A DNA stretch of 59,784 nucleotides, taken from the NCBI GenBank assembly GCA_021775955.1, contig JAJFGU010000019.1, forward strand, positions 1 through 59,784, given 5' to 3'. Positions 23,582-33,422 of the stretch are shown piece by piece (position 1 is the stretch's first letter; the number at the start of each line of letters is the position of its first letter). A model generated the notes under the pieces. The model was given only the letters and a program-made list of their open reading frames with translations. It ran no database searches and was not told the origin of the DNA. The position numbers were made by a program, and so were the translations under genes. The stretch is from Alphaproteobacteria bacterium (GTDB taxonomy: Bacteria; Pseudomonadota; Alphaproteobacteria; Micavibrionales; Micavibrionaceae).

Positions 23582-26500
23582 ATGACATCAAAGGTATCAA
23601 GCCCCTATTCAACAGGAGGGGGCGGCACTAATTTTGAAGTAAAGGTATTGTCGTCTTTTTTAGCGACAATGATTTGCGATGCACCTTGCCCGTGTTTTCC
23701 TGAGAACCGAATTACGAGTATTCGTCTGCAGTCAAAACAAGCTGGTTTTAATACAGATGATGTACTAATTAGAACAAGAGACGCCAATGGAGAAGAAAGA
23801 AAACTTCTTGGGCAAATCAAGCATCAGCTATCTTTCACTAAGCTCAATGAGCAATTTAGAGAGGTTTTAGAAAGTGCTTGGAACGACTTTTCTGACCCCA
23901 ATCACTTTAATAAAGATGAAGACTCTATAGCCATTATTACAGGTCCATTATCAGCTCAAGCTATTAATGATGTAAGAAGGGTTCCTGAATTGGCAAGGCA
24001 TTGTAGTGATGCAAAAGAATTTTATCAGAAAATGGAGGCAGAAGGGTTTATCTCTGAGGGGAAACGTTCTTTCATCGCAACTGTTGCAGAACTTCTAACG
24101 GAATTTTCAAAAACTAAAATTAACGAAAATAGGGTTTGGCAATTTTTAAAGAGCTTACATCTTTTTAGTTACGATTTTGACGTTCAATACAGTCAAGATG
24201 AAACGCGCTTCATACAGCTTATAGATATAAGTAAATCTCAGAGTGCAACCCAAGAAGCAAAAGCTTTATGGGCTGAGTTAGTAGTTTGGGTTAGCGGCTA
24301 TAATGAAAACGCTGGAACAGTTGCAAAAGGCGATCTGGAGAGAGTACTTCCATCCTCTTTAAGTACTGCGATATTAACCGAAACAGGAATACGTTCATCA
24401 AAATCTATCAGAAAGCTTCTAGAGCATTCTGAATTAACTTTAGAAGGGATAAAGACGGAAGTAGCAGCAGGGGTCTCATTACCAAGAACTGATATGGTAG
24501 AACAATCTCTTTCGGCATTAGAAACTTCACAAGTTCTTTTACTAACAAGCGAAGCAGGCGGTGGTAAGTCTGCTTTAGCAAAAAAAATCTTAGAACGCCT
24601 AAAACATGATGGGCCTGTATTTGCTTTTAGGGTGGAAATATTTGATTTTCCTCATTTGCACCAAGCCCTAAACTCTATAGGCATTACAGATCAATTGTCA
24701 GATTTGTCGGCAAGTTTTGGCCTACTGCCTAATAGGGTTCTTTTTATTGATTCTGTAGAACGCCTTCTAGAGATGTCTGATCAACAGGCTTTTACCCAGC
24801 TCCTTTCTGCTGTTTCTAAAGATAACAGGTGGCGCTTAGTACTCACTTGTAGAACGCATGCTGAAAATTGGTTTGTAACCCAAGTTCTTGCCTCTACTTC
24901 CTTAAAGCCTTCTGTAGTTAGAATTCCTTGTCTTACTGATGCAGAAATAGAATCTGTGGCAGAGCAAGTACCTAGCATAAAAGAACATCTTACAAATAGA
25001 TTATTAATGGATGTTTTAAGAAATCCATTTTTTCTATCAATTGCTTGCCGTTCTGTACCGGATGACCTTCAAATGGACGGTAAATATCCATCTGAGGACA
25101 TTAAAAAGATTTTGTGGCGAGAGGCTGTTAGGCGTCCCTCGAGTGCGAAAGGTGGAATGCCTGAAAGACGAGAAAAAGAGTTTCTTTCTATTGCCGTTAA
25201 ACGTGCAAAACTTATGCAGCCCTATGTAAGAATTGATTCAAATGATCAAGAAGCATTAGAAGCTCTGATTTCAGATAGCATAGTCAATAAAATTGATGAT
25301 GGGCGCGTTACTCCAGCGCATGATTTATTTGAAGATTTAGCTGTAGAAGAACATATAGATAGAGTTTTTCAGGCGTTTTCTTCTAACCGTGAAGAATTTT
25401 TTCAAAAAATTGGATCAGAGCCTGCTCTTAGACGAGCCTTTAGACATTGGCTCATAGTTGCATTGTATTCAAATAATCCAAATGTAATAGACTTTGTTGT
25501 TGATTCAGCAAGTGACGAAAAGGTAGAGCAATTTTGGAAAGACGAAATCTTAGTTGCTATTCTTTTGTCGCGAGAAGCAGAAAATATATTACAAAAATTA
25601 AAGTCTAGTTTATTAGAGAACAAAAAAACTTTACTTTTTCGTGCCATACATATTCTTAAAACGGCCTGTAAAGAGCCTAATTATTCATTAATTGAACAAT
25701 TAGGATTAAAGAAGGAGATCGGTTTTTCTTCTATTCTTCTGCATTTTATGCGTCCCTCAGGCACCGGATGGGGGGCCATCATTAACTTCATAGCAGAAAA
25801 CTTAAATCAGTTCGATCTAGAAGAAGCAGGCATTATCGAAGGACTTCTAAAAGAATGGACTACATCACTAGATGTAGATGCACAGCTAAACAAGGAAATG
25901 AGTAATGCTGCTAAAATTGCTTTAAGCTATTACAGAAATATAAGGACCGAAGACAAGTGGAGCCGAGGACTAGAAGAAGAGTTCTTAGATATAATTGTTA
26001 GAATTCCCCAGGCACGACTAGAAGAAGTTAGAAACTTATATAACGAAGTTTCGGATGCAGATACTCACAGTACCAGCCTTCTTGTAGAAAAAGCCGTTTC
26101 TTCTTTAACTTGTTGTCCGTTGTGTAAATATGTTCCGGATGCCGTAATTGAAACAATAAATGGCCTTTCTCGCCCTAGAAAACGTAGAAGGGCTAGGGGT
26201 ATTGATTTTGGAGATGACGATTTCTCAGAAGGCATTGAAGGGTATTTTGGGCTAGGTCGAACATTCGGTTTTAATACGCACCCCCCTAGTGCTACTCAGG
26301 GACCGTTTGTTTTCCTTTTTCGCTTCCACCCAACTCTAGCATTAGAGTTTGCAATCGAATTTATTAATAATACTGCAGAAAAATACGCGGAATCAAATCT
26401 AGATGGTGCTCGATATACAACCCTTCTTAAATTAGAAAAAGACAAAGAGCGTGTATTAATTTCAGGTGAACGTCTATGGTGCCTCTATAGAGGACTAACA

Positions 26501-28636
26501 GTTGGACCAGACCTTTTGGTGTCTTGCTTGATGGCTATGGAAGCATGGTTGCTAAATAAGGCCAAAGATGGAGAAAACCTGTCGGATATTGCAGAAACAA
26601 TATACAAAAAAACAAACTCTGTAGCGCCTATTTCTGTGTTGGTCAGTATTGCAACGGCATATCCAGAGGCTTTTGGGAAGTCTGTCATTCCCCTGATTTC
26701 AAGTTTTTACTTCTACAAAGTAGATCGTAGGCGCTTGGCAAGAGAGTCTGGCCATATATCTGATGTTCGGGGCCTTATGGGGATTCCTTCTATGGGTGTG
26801 GAGGACGTTTATTATGAGGAACGTAAAAAGGCTGATAAACTTGAACACCGAAATCAAGATTTAGAGCAGTTGGTTGCAAAGCTTCAATTCACGGAATTGC
26901 GTCCCGTAGTATATGAGATCATTGATAAAATGCGTTCTGAGCACCAGGGCTCTGAAGATGAAGAGGAGCGTGTAGTAGACAGATTGATATTTAAGCGCAT
27001 AGACATTCGAGAATGGGATGTAATGGGTGAGACCCCAGAGGGAGTTTTAATAGGCCCTAAAGTTGAAGAACCTGATTTAAAGAGTGCCGTTGAGGAATCA
27101 GAGAAAATGACTCAAGAACTCAATCGTTGGGCAAGGCTCAGCAATTGGTCTAGTTATACTTTTAAGGGAGACGAAAAAAGCAAAGCCAGTTTTGAAGATT
27201 GGCGGGATGCTCTAGAGGAAGCTATCAAGCTATCTGAGCAGCCTAACGACCCGAGAGAGGAAAACTATTTAAATCTAACAAATCCAATTGCGCACGCTGC
27301 AAGTAGTATTGTTCGTTTCCACGTGGACGAACTTGATACGAAAGAACTTAAGTGGTGCACTGAAGTTATTTGTGAAGCAGTTAAAGAAAAGGCGCATACA
27401 AGCGACAGTATGGAGCGGGTTCAAAGACATGCATCTCATGGCTCTCGTCCTTCTGCCTTTGTGCTAGCTATTCTTTTCGAAAAATGGGCAGAAGACCCAA
27501 AAATGCAAAAGAAAGTAAAAGATGTTTTAGGTACAGCGCTTCTTCATAGTATCAAGGAGATTAGCGATTATGCGATAGCTGGAATAAACTGTAGTTTATG
27601 GAAGTCACACCCAGATTTTGCTAGGCGGTGTTTTAATATTCTCCTTTGGAAGGCATTAGAATCCGAAAAATTGTTTTCTCAGCGCAGGTCGGGGGACGGC
27701 AACTATGCTACAAAATATATTTCATGCTGTAAAAAAGCTAAAAAAATACTTCTGGATGAAAAAAAATCCATTACGCTTCCATCTATTAGGCTAGTTGCTG
27801 TAAATGGAGAGGATTTTTTACAAGCTCTTTCTAGTGTGCCTATCGATAATATAGACCACTACTTTGTAAATCTTATAGCCACTTCTTTAAATGATTTGGC
27901 AGAAGAATTCCGCCTTAAAGAGGAGAACCGGAATCAGAACCGCATAGCTAATAGCTTTGAATTCCATCACGCATTTTATCGAATTTATGCAGATGCAATG
28001 TTTTGTTGCAATGAAGATGATTTACCTCTTTTGCTTGATCCCTTAATTAAATCTATTGATTCTGCTGCAAAAGCGGCAGGTGATTTAATGAAAGAACTTA
28101 TCAGCGTGGCTGATAGGCAAGAATCTCATGATAGATTCTGGATGATATGGACACCTATCGCAGATAAGGTATTTGACCAAACATCTACCTTATGGAGAAG
28201 GGCCGACCTTATAAAAATTGTTTTGTTTGCAAATGCCCACTGGAAGCAAGGGATAAAAACATGGAAGCCAATTGAAGAGAATAGGAAATTTATAACTAAC
28301 GCCTTTAGTCTGGTAGGGCATACCGAAGCAGGTTTTTTTGCACTTACAAGACTATTGAGCAATATAGGTTCTTTTCTGTTGCCAGAAGCTATTATTGATC
28401 TTAATGATGCACGTCTTCGTGCGGAAGTGGATGTTTTGAAAGATCAGAATACGCGGGCAGAATTGGAAATTGTTTTAAGGAATACTGTTTTTCTCCACGG
28501 GTCAACAGTTAGGCAACGCGAGAAACTGCGAGTCTCGTGTATTCAGCTATTAGACGAACTTGTAAATCGAGGTTCATCTTTAGCATTTCAGTTACGCGAA
28601 CTTTTGATTGCCCCAATTGCAAACAAAGCTGCTTAA
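23582..28636 (+). CDS. Avs-like nuclease-STAND ATPase, likely anti-phage sensor
   Basis: A 1684-residue protein in three parts. Residues 1-150 look like a PD-(D/E)xK nuclease of the Cap4/DUF4297 sort: GGGGTNFEVKVLSSFLA, Asp59-Asp60 and LGQIKHQ with Lys80. Residues 300-560 are a STAND/NACHT-type ATPase with Walker A SEAGGGKSAL (323-332) and Walker B VLFIDSVERLL (Asp390). The remaining 1100 residues are mostly helical with no clear motif, as in the sensor regions of Avs proteins that bind phage terminase or portal. The gene is visibly more AT-rich than its neighbours, a sign of separate origin. A general DNA-repair ATPase is less likely. Confidence 0.8.
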   Translation: MTSKVSSPYSTGGGGTNFEVKVLSSFLATMICDAPCPCFPENRITSIRLQSKQAGFNTDDVLIRTRDANGEERKLLGQIKHQLSFTKLNEQFREVLESAWNDFSDPNHFNKDEDSIAIITGPLSAQAINDVRRVPELARHCSDAKEFYQKMEAEGFISEGKRSFIATVAELLTEFSKTKINENRVWQFLKSLHLFSYDFDVQYSQDETRFIQLIDISKSQSATQEAKALWAELVVWVSGYNENAGTVAKGDLERVLPSSLSTAILTETGIRSSKSIRKLLEHSELTLEGIKTEVAAGVSLPRTDMVEQSLSALETSQVLLLTSEAGGGKSALAKKILERLKHDGPVFAFRVEIFDFPHLHQALNSIGITDQLSDLSASFGLLPNRVLFIDSVERLLEMSDQQAFTQLLSAVSKDNRWRLVLTCRTHAENWFVTQVLASTSLKPSVVRIPCLTDAEIESVAEQVPSIKEHLTNRLLMDVLRNPFFLSIACRSVPDDLQMDGKYPSEDIKKILWREAVRRPSSAKGGMPERREKEFLSIAVKRAKLMQPYVRIDSNDQEALEALISDSIVNKIDDGRVTPAHDLFEDLAVEEHIDRVFQAFSSNREEFFQKIGSEPALRRAFRHWLIVALYSNNPNVIDFVVDSASDEKVEQFWKDEILVAILLSREAENILQKLKSSLLENKKTLLFRAIHILKTACKEPNYSLIEQLGLKKEIGFSSILLHFMRPSGTGWGAIINFIAENLNQFDLEEAGIIEGLLKEWTTSLDVDAQLNKEMSNAAKIALSYYRNIRTEDKWSRGLEEEFLDIIVRIPQARLEEVRNLYNEVSDADTHSTSLLVEKAVSSLTCCPLCKYVPDAVIETINGLSRPRKRRRARGIDFGDDDFSEGIEGYFGLGRTFGFNTHPPSATQGPFVFLFRFHPTLALEFAIEFINNTAEKYAESNLDGARYTTLLKLEKDKERVLISGERLWCLYRGLTVGPDLLVSCLMAMEAWLLNKAKDGENLSDIAETIYKKTNSVAPISVLVSIATAYPEAFGKSVIPLISSFYFYKVDRRRLARESGHISDVRGLMGIPSMGVEDVYYEERKKADKLEHRNQDLEQLVAKLQFTELRPVVYEIIDKMRSEHQGSEDEEERVVDRLIFKRIDIREWDVMGETPEGVLIGPKVEEPDLKSAVEESEKMTQELNRWARLSNWSSYTFKGDEKSKASFEDWRDALEEAIKLSEQPNDPREENYLNLTNPIAHAASSIVRFHVDELDTKELKWCTEVICEAVKEKAHTSDSMERVQRHASHGSRPSAFVLAILFEKWAEDPKMQKKVKDVLGTALLHSIKEISDYAIAGINCSLWKSHPDFARRCFNILLWKALESEKLFSQRRSGDGNYATKYISCCKKAKKILLDEKKSITLPSIRLVAVNGEDFLQALSSVPIDNIDHYFVNLIATSLNDLAEEFRLKEENRNQNRIANSFEFHHAFYRIYADAMFCCNEDDLPLLLDPLIKSIDSAAKAAGDLMKELISVADRQESHDRFWMIWTPIADKVFDQTSTLWRRADLIKIVLFANAHWKQGIKTWKPIEENRKFITNAFSLVGHTEAGFFALTRLLSNIGSFLLPEAIIDLNDARLRAEVDVLKDQNTRAELEIVLRNTVFLHGSTVRQREKLRVSCIQLLDELVNRGSSLAFQLRELLIAPIANKAA

Positions 28637-28651
28637 AACCTTTTGTTATTA

Positions 28652-28679
28652 ATGTCTGCTTTTGGCCGAAAACAGACAT
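28652..28679. repeat. Hairpin with TTTTGGCCGAAAA loop region
   Basis: ATGTCTG and CAGACAT form perfect arms, and the inner TTTT/AAAA can extend the stem around GGCCG. It lies 16 bases after the Avs-like gene. It has no T run, so it is not a standard terminator. A related CTTTTGGCCGA string lies near 23450, suggesting a dispersed intergenic repeat. Confidence 0.6.
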
Positions 28680-28812
28680 AAATTCCATAAAATTGTGTGA
28701 TAACCTCTATTACGCTAATTTCCCGTAACAGGCCTTGCTCTTGCAAACTGATCAAACCACGAACGAGATTTGGCTCAAATTCTAGATACAAAGAAATTGG
28801 CAACTTGGCCAA

Positions 28813-31317
28813 TCAAAGCTCCATATTCGGACCTGACTCGAAATTTTCCCGGTCTGCATGGAAAGATTGTCCTGCTTCATATGCACTTTCCAAATCCAAT
28901 CTGTTTTTTATCCATTGAAAAGCTCTTTTATCAATAACCAAAACAGTCTGATGATTTGCCTGAGCCAGAGGTAACCACCGTTTGGAGCATGTCAAAGATT
29001 GTCTGCTTCGGTCTATATTAATTGTTGCTTCTGTTTCTCTTCCAATCCGAAGAGAGCGTGATTGACGCCGCAGATGGTCAAATACCTTCGTTACAAAAGC
29101 AGTGTCTTCGCTTCCTGTTAACGGATTTATATCCAGTGACTCCATGACATCGGCTTCAGTATACCAGTGAGATGTTTTACATTGACGAATAGCAGGTTGC
29201 TCAGCCCAATGTTCTGCTGCCTCAAGATCCACACCGTTTATTCTGCGATAGGCAGGAATAAGCGCATCCGGGAAAATAAAAAATTCTGATGTTCCTTCAT
29301 CCTCACGCCTAAAAAAACCAAAGATATCATACGAGAAATCAACACCTTCAATTTCAATCCGGCGTTCGTAATTTTTGCGGTTAAAGAAGGCCTGTTGTAA
29401 TTCTCGCCACAAAGTATCAATTTGCGGGTTGTTACAGCCAAGAAAATGCTGGGCAGTATCCTTATCAAGAACTTCTGGAGGTGTGTGATCCAAGCGACCG
29501 TATAATGTATGTTCACACAAAGACACTAAATTTGAATCAACGCAAAATACCTCCTGCCCCGTATGTTGATAAAACCCCATATGCCGCACAGGAAATATTT
29601 TCCCCCGCACATGCAATTCGTCTGCCAGATCAATATATTTCTGCCGTGCCTGTCTTTTTTCATAGGCGTCCTGCAACGGATGAAATACGCGCTCGTACAA
29701 TATATCTCGATCAATATGAAGAACGTCCGCCATTCCATCCAAGGTCATCATGTTTTTTGGTTTGGCTTGCAATCCATCAATTTGTTTTTGACGCCTGCGC
29801 TGCTGGGCAAACATCGCCAATTGCCGCTGTGTATAATAGACGTTTACCCCTTCTATCTCCGGCCATGGCTCAGGGTCAGATGGCTGGTTTCCTCCTCCTG
29901 TCGTGGGAGGGAAATCATATCCGGGAGGAATCATATAATGCCCGCCCAGCAATTCACCGATAACCAATTGATCGATGCCACGAATAAAGGGACTTAAATA
30001 TAAAGCAATCTTTTTTCCATCACCTTTACGGCTTGCACGCGTATGAAACTGGGTAATTTCATTAGGTGATAGGCTCGGTGCATGTTGCACAGTCAGCTCA
30101 AGTTCAGGGAAATCTGTTCCTCTTCCCCATAATTTACATTGCACGACGGCTTTTATATCGCCAGTTTGGAACATCCACTTGATGAGCCGGCGCATCTCAT
30201 CATCCATTTCTTCATCGGTTCTACCATATACGACTTGTGCATACCCACTACCAAATGTTGCGTTCAATTGTTCTTCTATGAGTATACCATGCTCAATATT
30301 AACGGCTCGGTGAAGCTGCATCATATTTCTTAAAGGCTTGCCAGTTCTAGAATGTTTACCAATTCTGATAGTATCTATCAAGGCTTGGCCTGTGCCAGCC
30401 TGATTAATAAATCGAAGTTTCTGAGTATCCGAATAATCCTCCCATTCCTCTGTTACACATGTTATTTCGGATGATAAATCAACTTCGGGTTCAATGATGA
30501 TATTGATGTGGGGTGCAATCTCTTTCCTTTGAACGGCTTCTTCGTGCGTAATTTCGCATATAGGTTTCTTACCGCCAAAGAGATAATCACCTATCGTTTT
30601 ACCGCTCTTGAATAGAGGAGTCGCTGTGCAGCCTATGACCATACAGTTTGGAAAAAATGCTTCTAAATAGAACTGGCTCGTTACATCACCTCTGACCTTG
30701 TCATCAACTTCATCAATACACACCATATCGAAGTCTTTGGGATTTAGAAGCGGTGCGTGTTCTCCAGTTCTTGGATTCGTATGCTCATAAAGCACTCTGG
30801 CAGAATCGTGAACAATAATGACAACAGCTTTGGATAAAACAGTTTCTTTTTCTTTATCGGACAACCCGGCATGATATACGCCGACATGCCCAGTAAACAG
30901 GTCCCCAAAGGGGCCGGGATCACGAACGCCTGTCTCTTCATTAAACTCCCCTAATAGCCTGTCCCCCCATTGACCCGCCAGTTGATTGGTGGGAACGCCT
31001 ACCAGTATGCGTTTACCAAGTGCTGGGTCGCCTAACACGCAGCGCCCGTTCGGCATTGTATTGATACCTATAAAAAAAACGCCTTCGATTATCGTTTTTC
31101 CAAGTCCCCCTGGTCCAACTTGATAACCATCAGTGTGAATTGAACCTGTTGCAGGATCGGTTTCACGAAAATAATCGATCGTGCTGTGGGCGATTTGCTG
31201 CTGGCTGCCTTCACGCAAAATGTGATTGCCGCTTTCAAGGTGAGACGCATAACGTTTGATCATAGTGCGGACGTTATTTACAAGCGTTTTTTGGGGAATG
31301 GGCCGAACTCGTTCCAT
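28813..31317 (-). CDS. SF2 DEAD/DEAH-type helicase, third gene of an unknown operon
   Basis: The frame opens at 31398, but the ATG at 31317 stands 2 bases after the stop of the upstream gene with AGG just before it, giving 834 residues. Motif I is GPGGLGKT (68-75), motif II CIDEVDDK (Asp202), motif III is in IGCTATPL. The C-terminal RecA fold has GRGTDFPELELTVQ and FHTRASRKG as an unusual motif VI. The last 300 residues have no known domain. It resembles helicases of restriction-like and defence operons, but with no nuclease domain seen. It likely works with the two proteins encoded upstream. Confidence 0.8.
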   Translation of the reverse strand: MERVRPIPQKTLVNNVRTMIKRYASHLESGNHILREGSQQQIAHSTIDYFRETDPATGSIHTDGYQVGPGGLGKTIIEGVFFIGINTMPNGRCVLGDPALGKRILVGVPTNQLAGQWGDRLLGEFNEETGVRDPGPFGDLFTGHVGVYHAGLSDKEKETVLSKAVVIIVHDSARVLYEHTNPRTGEHAPLLNPKDFDMVCIDEVDDKVRGDVTSQFYLEAFFPNCMVIGCTATPLFKSGKTIGDYLFGGKKPICEITHEEAVQRKEIAPHINIIIEPEVDLSSEITCVTEEWEDYSDTQKLRFINQAGTGQALIDTIRIGKHSRTGKPLRNMMQLHRAVNIEHGILIEEQLNATFGSGYAQVVYGRTDEEMDDEMRRLIKWMFQTGDIKAVVQCKLWGRGTDFPELELTVQHAPSLSPNEITQFHTRASRKGDGKKIALYLSPFIRGIDQLVIGELLGGHYMIPPGYDFPPTTGGGNQPSDPEPWPEIEGVNVYYTQRQLAMFAQQRRRQKQIDGLQAKPKNMMTLDGMADVLHIDRDILYERVFHPLQDAYEKRQARQKYIDLADELHVRGKIFPVRHMGFYQHTGQEVFCVDSNLVSLCEHTLYGRLDHTPPEVLDKDTAQHFLGCNNPQIDTLWRELQQAFFNRKNYERRIEIEGVDFSYDIFGFFRREDEGTSEFFIFPDALIPAYRRINGVDLEAAEHWAEQPAIRQCKTSHWYTEADVMESLDINPLTGSEDTAFVTKVFDHLRRQSRSLRIGRETEATINIDRSRQSLTCSKRWLPLAQANHQTVLVIDKRAFQWIKNRLDLESAYEAGQSFHADRENFESGPNMEL

Positions 31318-31319
31318 GA

Positions 31320-33422
31320 TTAACCTATTTGACAAGTAGAAAGATTGCTTTGAACGGGCCCCGAAGAGAATGCGGTTTGATTTTCCGGTGTGTGCCAATT
31401 TTTAGAAAGTTTTCTTCCAAAATGACTTTCATACATTGCTTCTACAGCGCGAATTAATGCATTTCGAATTTGAACCGTACGATATTCCAAAGGCTTTTTG
31501 CGCTTATCTTCTTGCTCACTTTTTCCTAAAGCAAGGGAGCTATAGGCTTCAGCCGCGTGCCAATTGACATCGCTATGTACTCTCTCAACAAATGCATCTA
31601 TTAAATTCTCTTTATCTCGTGGTACAGGTACTGTGAAAGCTATAGGCTTTCTTGTGTCGCCTTGTTTCTCATATACGTATTCTGGGGCTGGCTTAACTGT
31701 GCCGCCGCTATCACCATTTAAACACCGAAGAGCCTGAAGGGTAATTGCAATATCGCCATTTGCATTTTCTTCACGTTTTTCGAGTTTTACGCCAATATCG
31801 TCTTCATAGCCCTTCATATCATTAAGAAAATCTTGTAATTTTATACCGCCGATAAAAACTTCATCACCTTTATCTCCCTTTTCCACGCGCCATTCATTCC
31901 CGGTAGCACGCATATGCTCTTGTAAAGCAGGAAGCAATCCTATGACCCTGTCTCTTACGCCAAGGAGTGACTCCAAAGTCCTGGCAATGGCTAATTTTTG
32001 ATTGCGCGTACGCAAATATAAAGAGCGGGTGCGAGCAAGTTCACCCATAGGCTTTTGGTCTTTATCGCCTATATAAAAAGGCAAAGTGCAATGCCAGGAA
32101 GGATTCTCTCCACCCACATCCATGGCCAAAGAAACTGGTGCGAGAGTAATCTTTTGGTTGCTCTGTGAAAAGACATGCATAAGAATGCCTTTTTCGAACC
32201 CTGGTAAAGCGATGCGCTCTGCTGTTTCCCATTCCTTATCGTTTGCGTCTAGCCAAGATTGAAATATTGCCATGACATCCCGCTTATACACGTGAGCCTG
32301 ATAGCCTTCGGGCGTGCGATATTTCTCTATTTTTTGTAGGTAATTCAAGAGAAAGTCTCTACGTTCTTCCAATTCTCTCTGTTCCGCATCGTCGTTCTCA
32401 TAGTGCACGGCACAGCCCAAAGGGATTCTGGGGTAAATTAATTCTTTCGTATAAGGGTCTTGTGCTGTGTAGACAAAGGCACACATACCACTCGAGTCCT
32501 TTGCAATTGAGCAATCAAGCATCGGCAATGGCATTTGCGTATCACGCGCGACAGTAGAGTTGCCTCCCGCAGAGATATTATAGGCGGGAACGATGCCCTC
32601 TGTGTTAAGGATCAAACTCTGTACAGCAATTTTAAGATCAACAGCGTTTTCCATTGTCAAAGGAATGCCTAATACCTTATAAGCATCATCGTAGTTATCT
32701 AACACATGAAATTCTGTCCGCGTTCTTTTCTCGCCTTCTGCCTCAACCTCACCAAAGAAGCGCAAATGAATGGCAAAACCCGGCTTGTTTAAATCGATGA
32801 AACAATTAAACTGTGTGCACCTTCTGTTTAATGCGCGCATTAAATACATTTGCGCATCCGCAAGCAAACGCTCTTCTGTTCTCGCGTAGGCTTCATCCTT
32901 TTTAATCAATAGCTCAAGTTCTTCATCATCCGATAGAGAACCAGCGGATGCGGCGCTCATTGCTGTATCGGGGACAGCTGTGATACCAGAAAATACTGTA
33001 GAAACTTGTACTCCATCTTCAGTCTGCGCCGTTTCATCTGCTTGGTCTTCGGGCGTCTCATCCCTCCGCAGCATATCCTCAGGCGGTTCATTATCCGACA
33101 GGGAACCGGCGGATGCGGCGTCAATTTCTGTACTGGGGGCAGATACGCTGTCAAAAAACGGAACCTGTATTCCTTCTGCTGTCTGCGCTGCCCCAGCTCC
33201 CTCATCTACAGACTCTTCGTTCTCGGCTCCAACTCCCTCATCTACAGGCCCTTCGTTCTCTGTTTCAGCTTGTGCCGCTTCAGCCGCCAACAATTCAGCA
33301 AGCAATTGCTTCTCTGACTCAATGGCCGGCGGATTTATACCAATGTTTTTCAACAGTGTTCTCGCCCTTTGGTTGCGCTCGAAGGCAAGCTTTGCGTGTT
33401 TGACTCTGTCATCTTCGGTCAT
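31320..33422 (-). CDS. Unknown 700-residue protein with acidic N-terminal repeats
   Basis: Residues about 45-165 are low-complexity and acidic, with repeats visible in both protein and DNA: SAASAGSLSD and AASAGSLSDN, and a tandem VDEGVGAENEESVDEGAGA. From about residue 185 the protein is globular, with segments such as RRCTQFNCFIDLNKPGFAIH and LPMLDCSIAKDSSGMCAFVY. I see no catalytic motif and recognise no family. It overlaps the upstream gene by 14 bases and runs 2 bases from the helicase start, so all three are cotranscribed and probably form one complex or pathway. Confidence 0.7.
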   Translation of the reverse strand: MTEDDRVKHAKLAFERNQRARTLLKNIGINPPAIESEKQLLAELLAAEAAQAETENEGPVDEGVGAENEESVDEGAGAAQTAEGIQVPFFDSVSAPSTEIDAASAGSLSDNEPPEDMLRRDETPEDQADETAQTEDGVQVSTVFSGITAVPDTAMSAASAGSLSDDEELELLIKKDEAYARTEERLLADAQMYLMRALNRRCTQFNCFIDLNKPGFAIHLRFFGEVEAEGEKRTRTEFHVLDNYDDAYKVLGIPLTMENAVDLKIAVQSLILNTEGIVPAYNISAGGNSTVARDTQMPLPMLDCSIAKDSSGMCAFVYTAQDPYTKELIYPRIPLGCAVHYENDDAEQRELEERRDFLLNYLQKIEKYRTPEGYQAHVYKRDVMAIFQSWLDANDKEWETAERIALPGFEKGILMHVFSQSNQKITLAPVSLAMDVGGENPSWHCTLPFYIGDKDQKPMGELARTRSLYLRTRNQKLAIARTLESLLGVRDRVIGLLPALQEHMRATGNEWRVEKGDKGDEVFIGGIKLQDFLNDMKGYEDDIGVKLEKREENANGDIAITLQALRCLNGDSGGTVKPAPEYVYEKQGDTRKPIAFTVPVPRDKENLIDAFVERVHSDVNWHAAEAYSSLALGKSEQEDKRKKPLEYRTVQIRNALIRAVEAMYESHFGRKLSKNWHTPENQTAFSSGPVQSNLSTCQIG

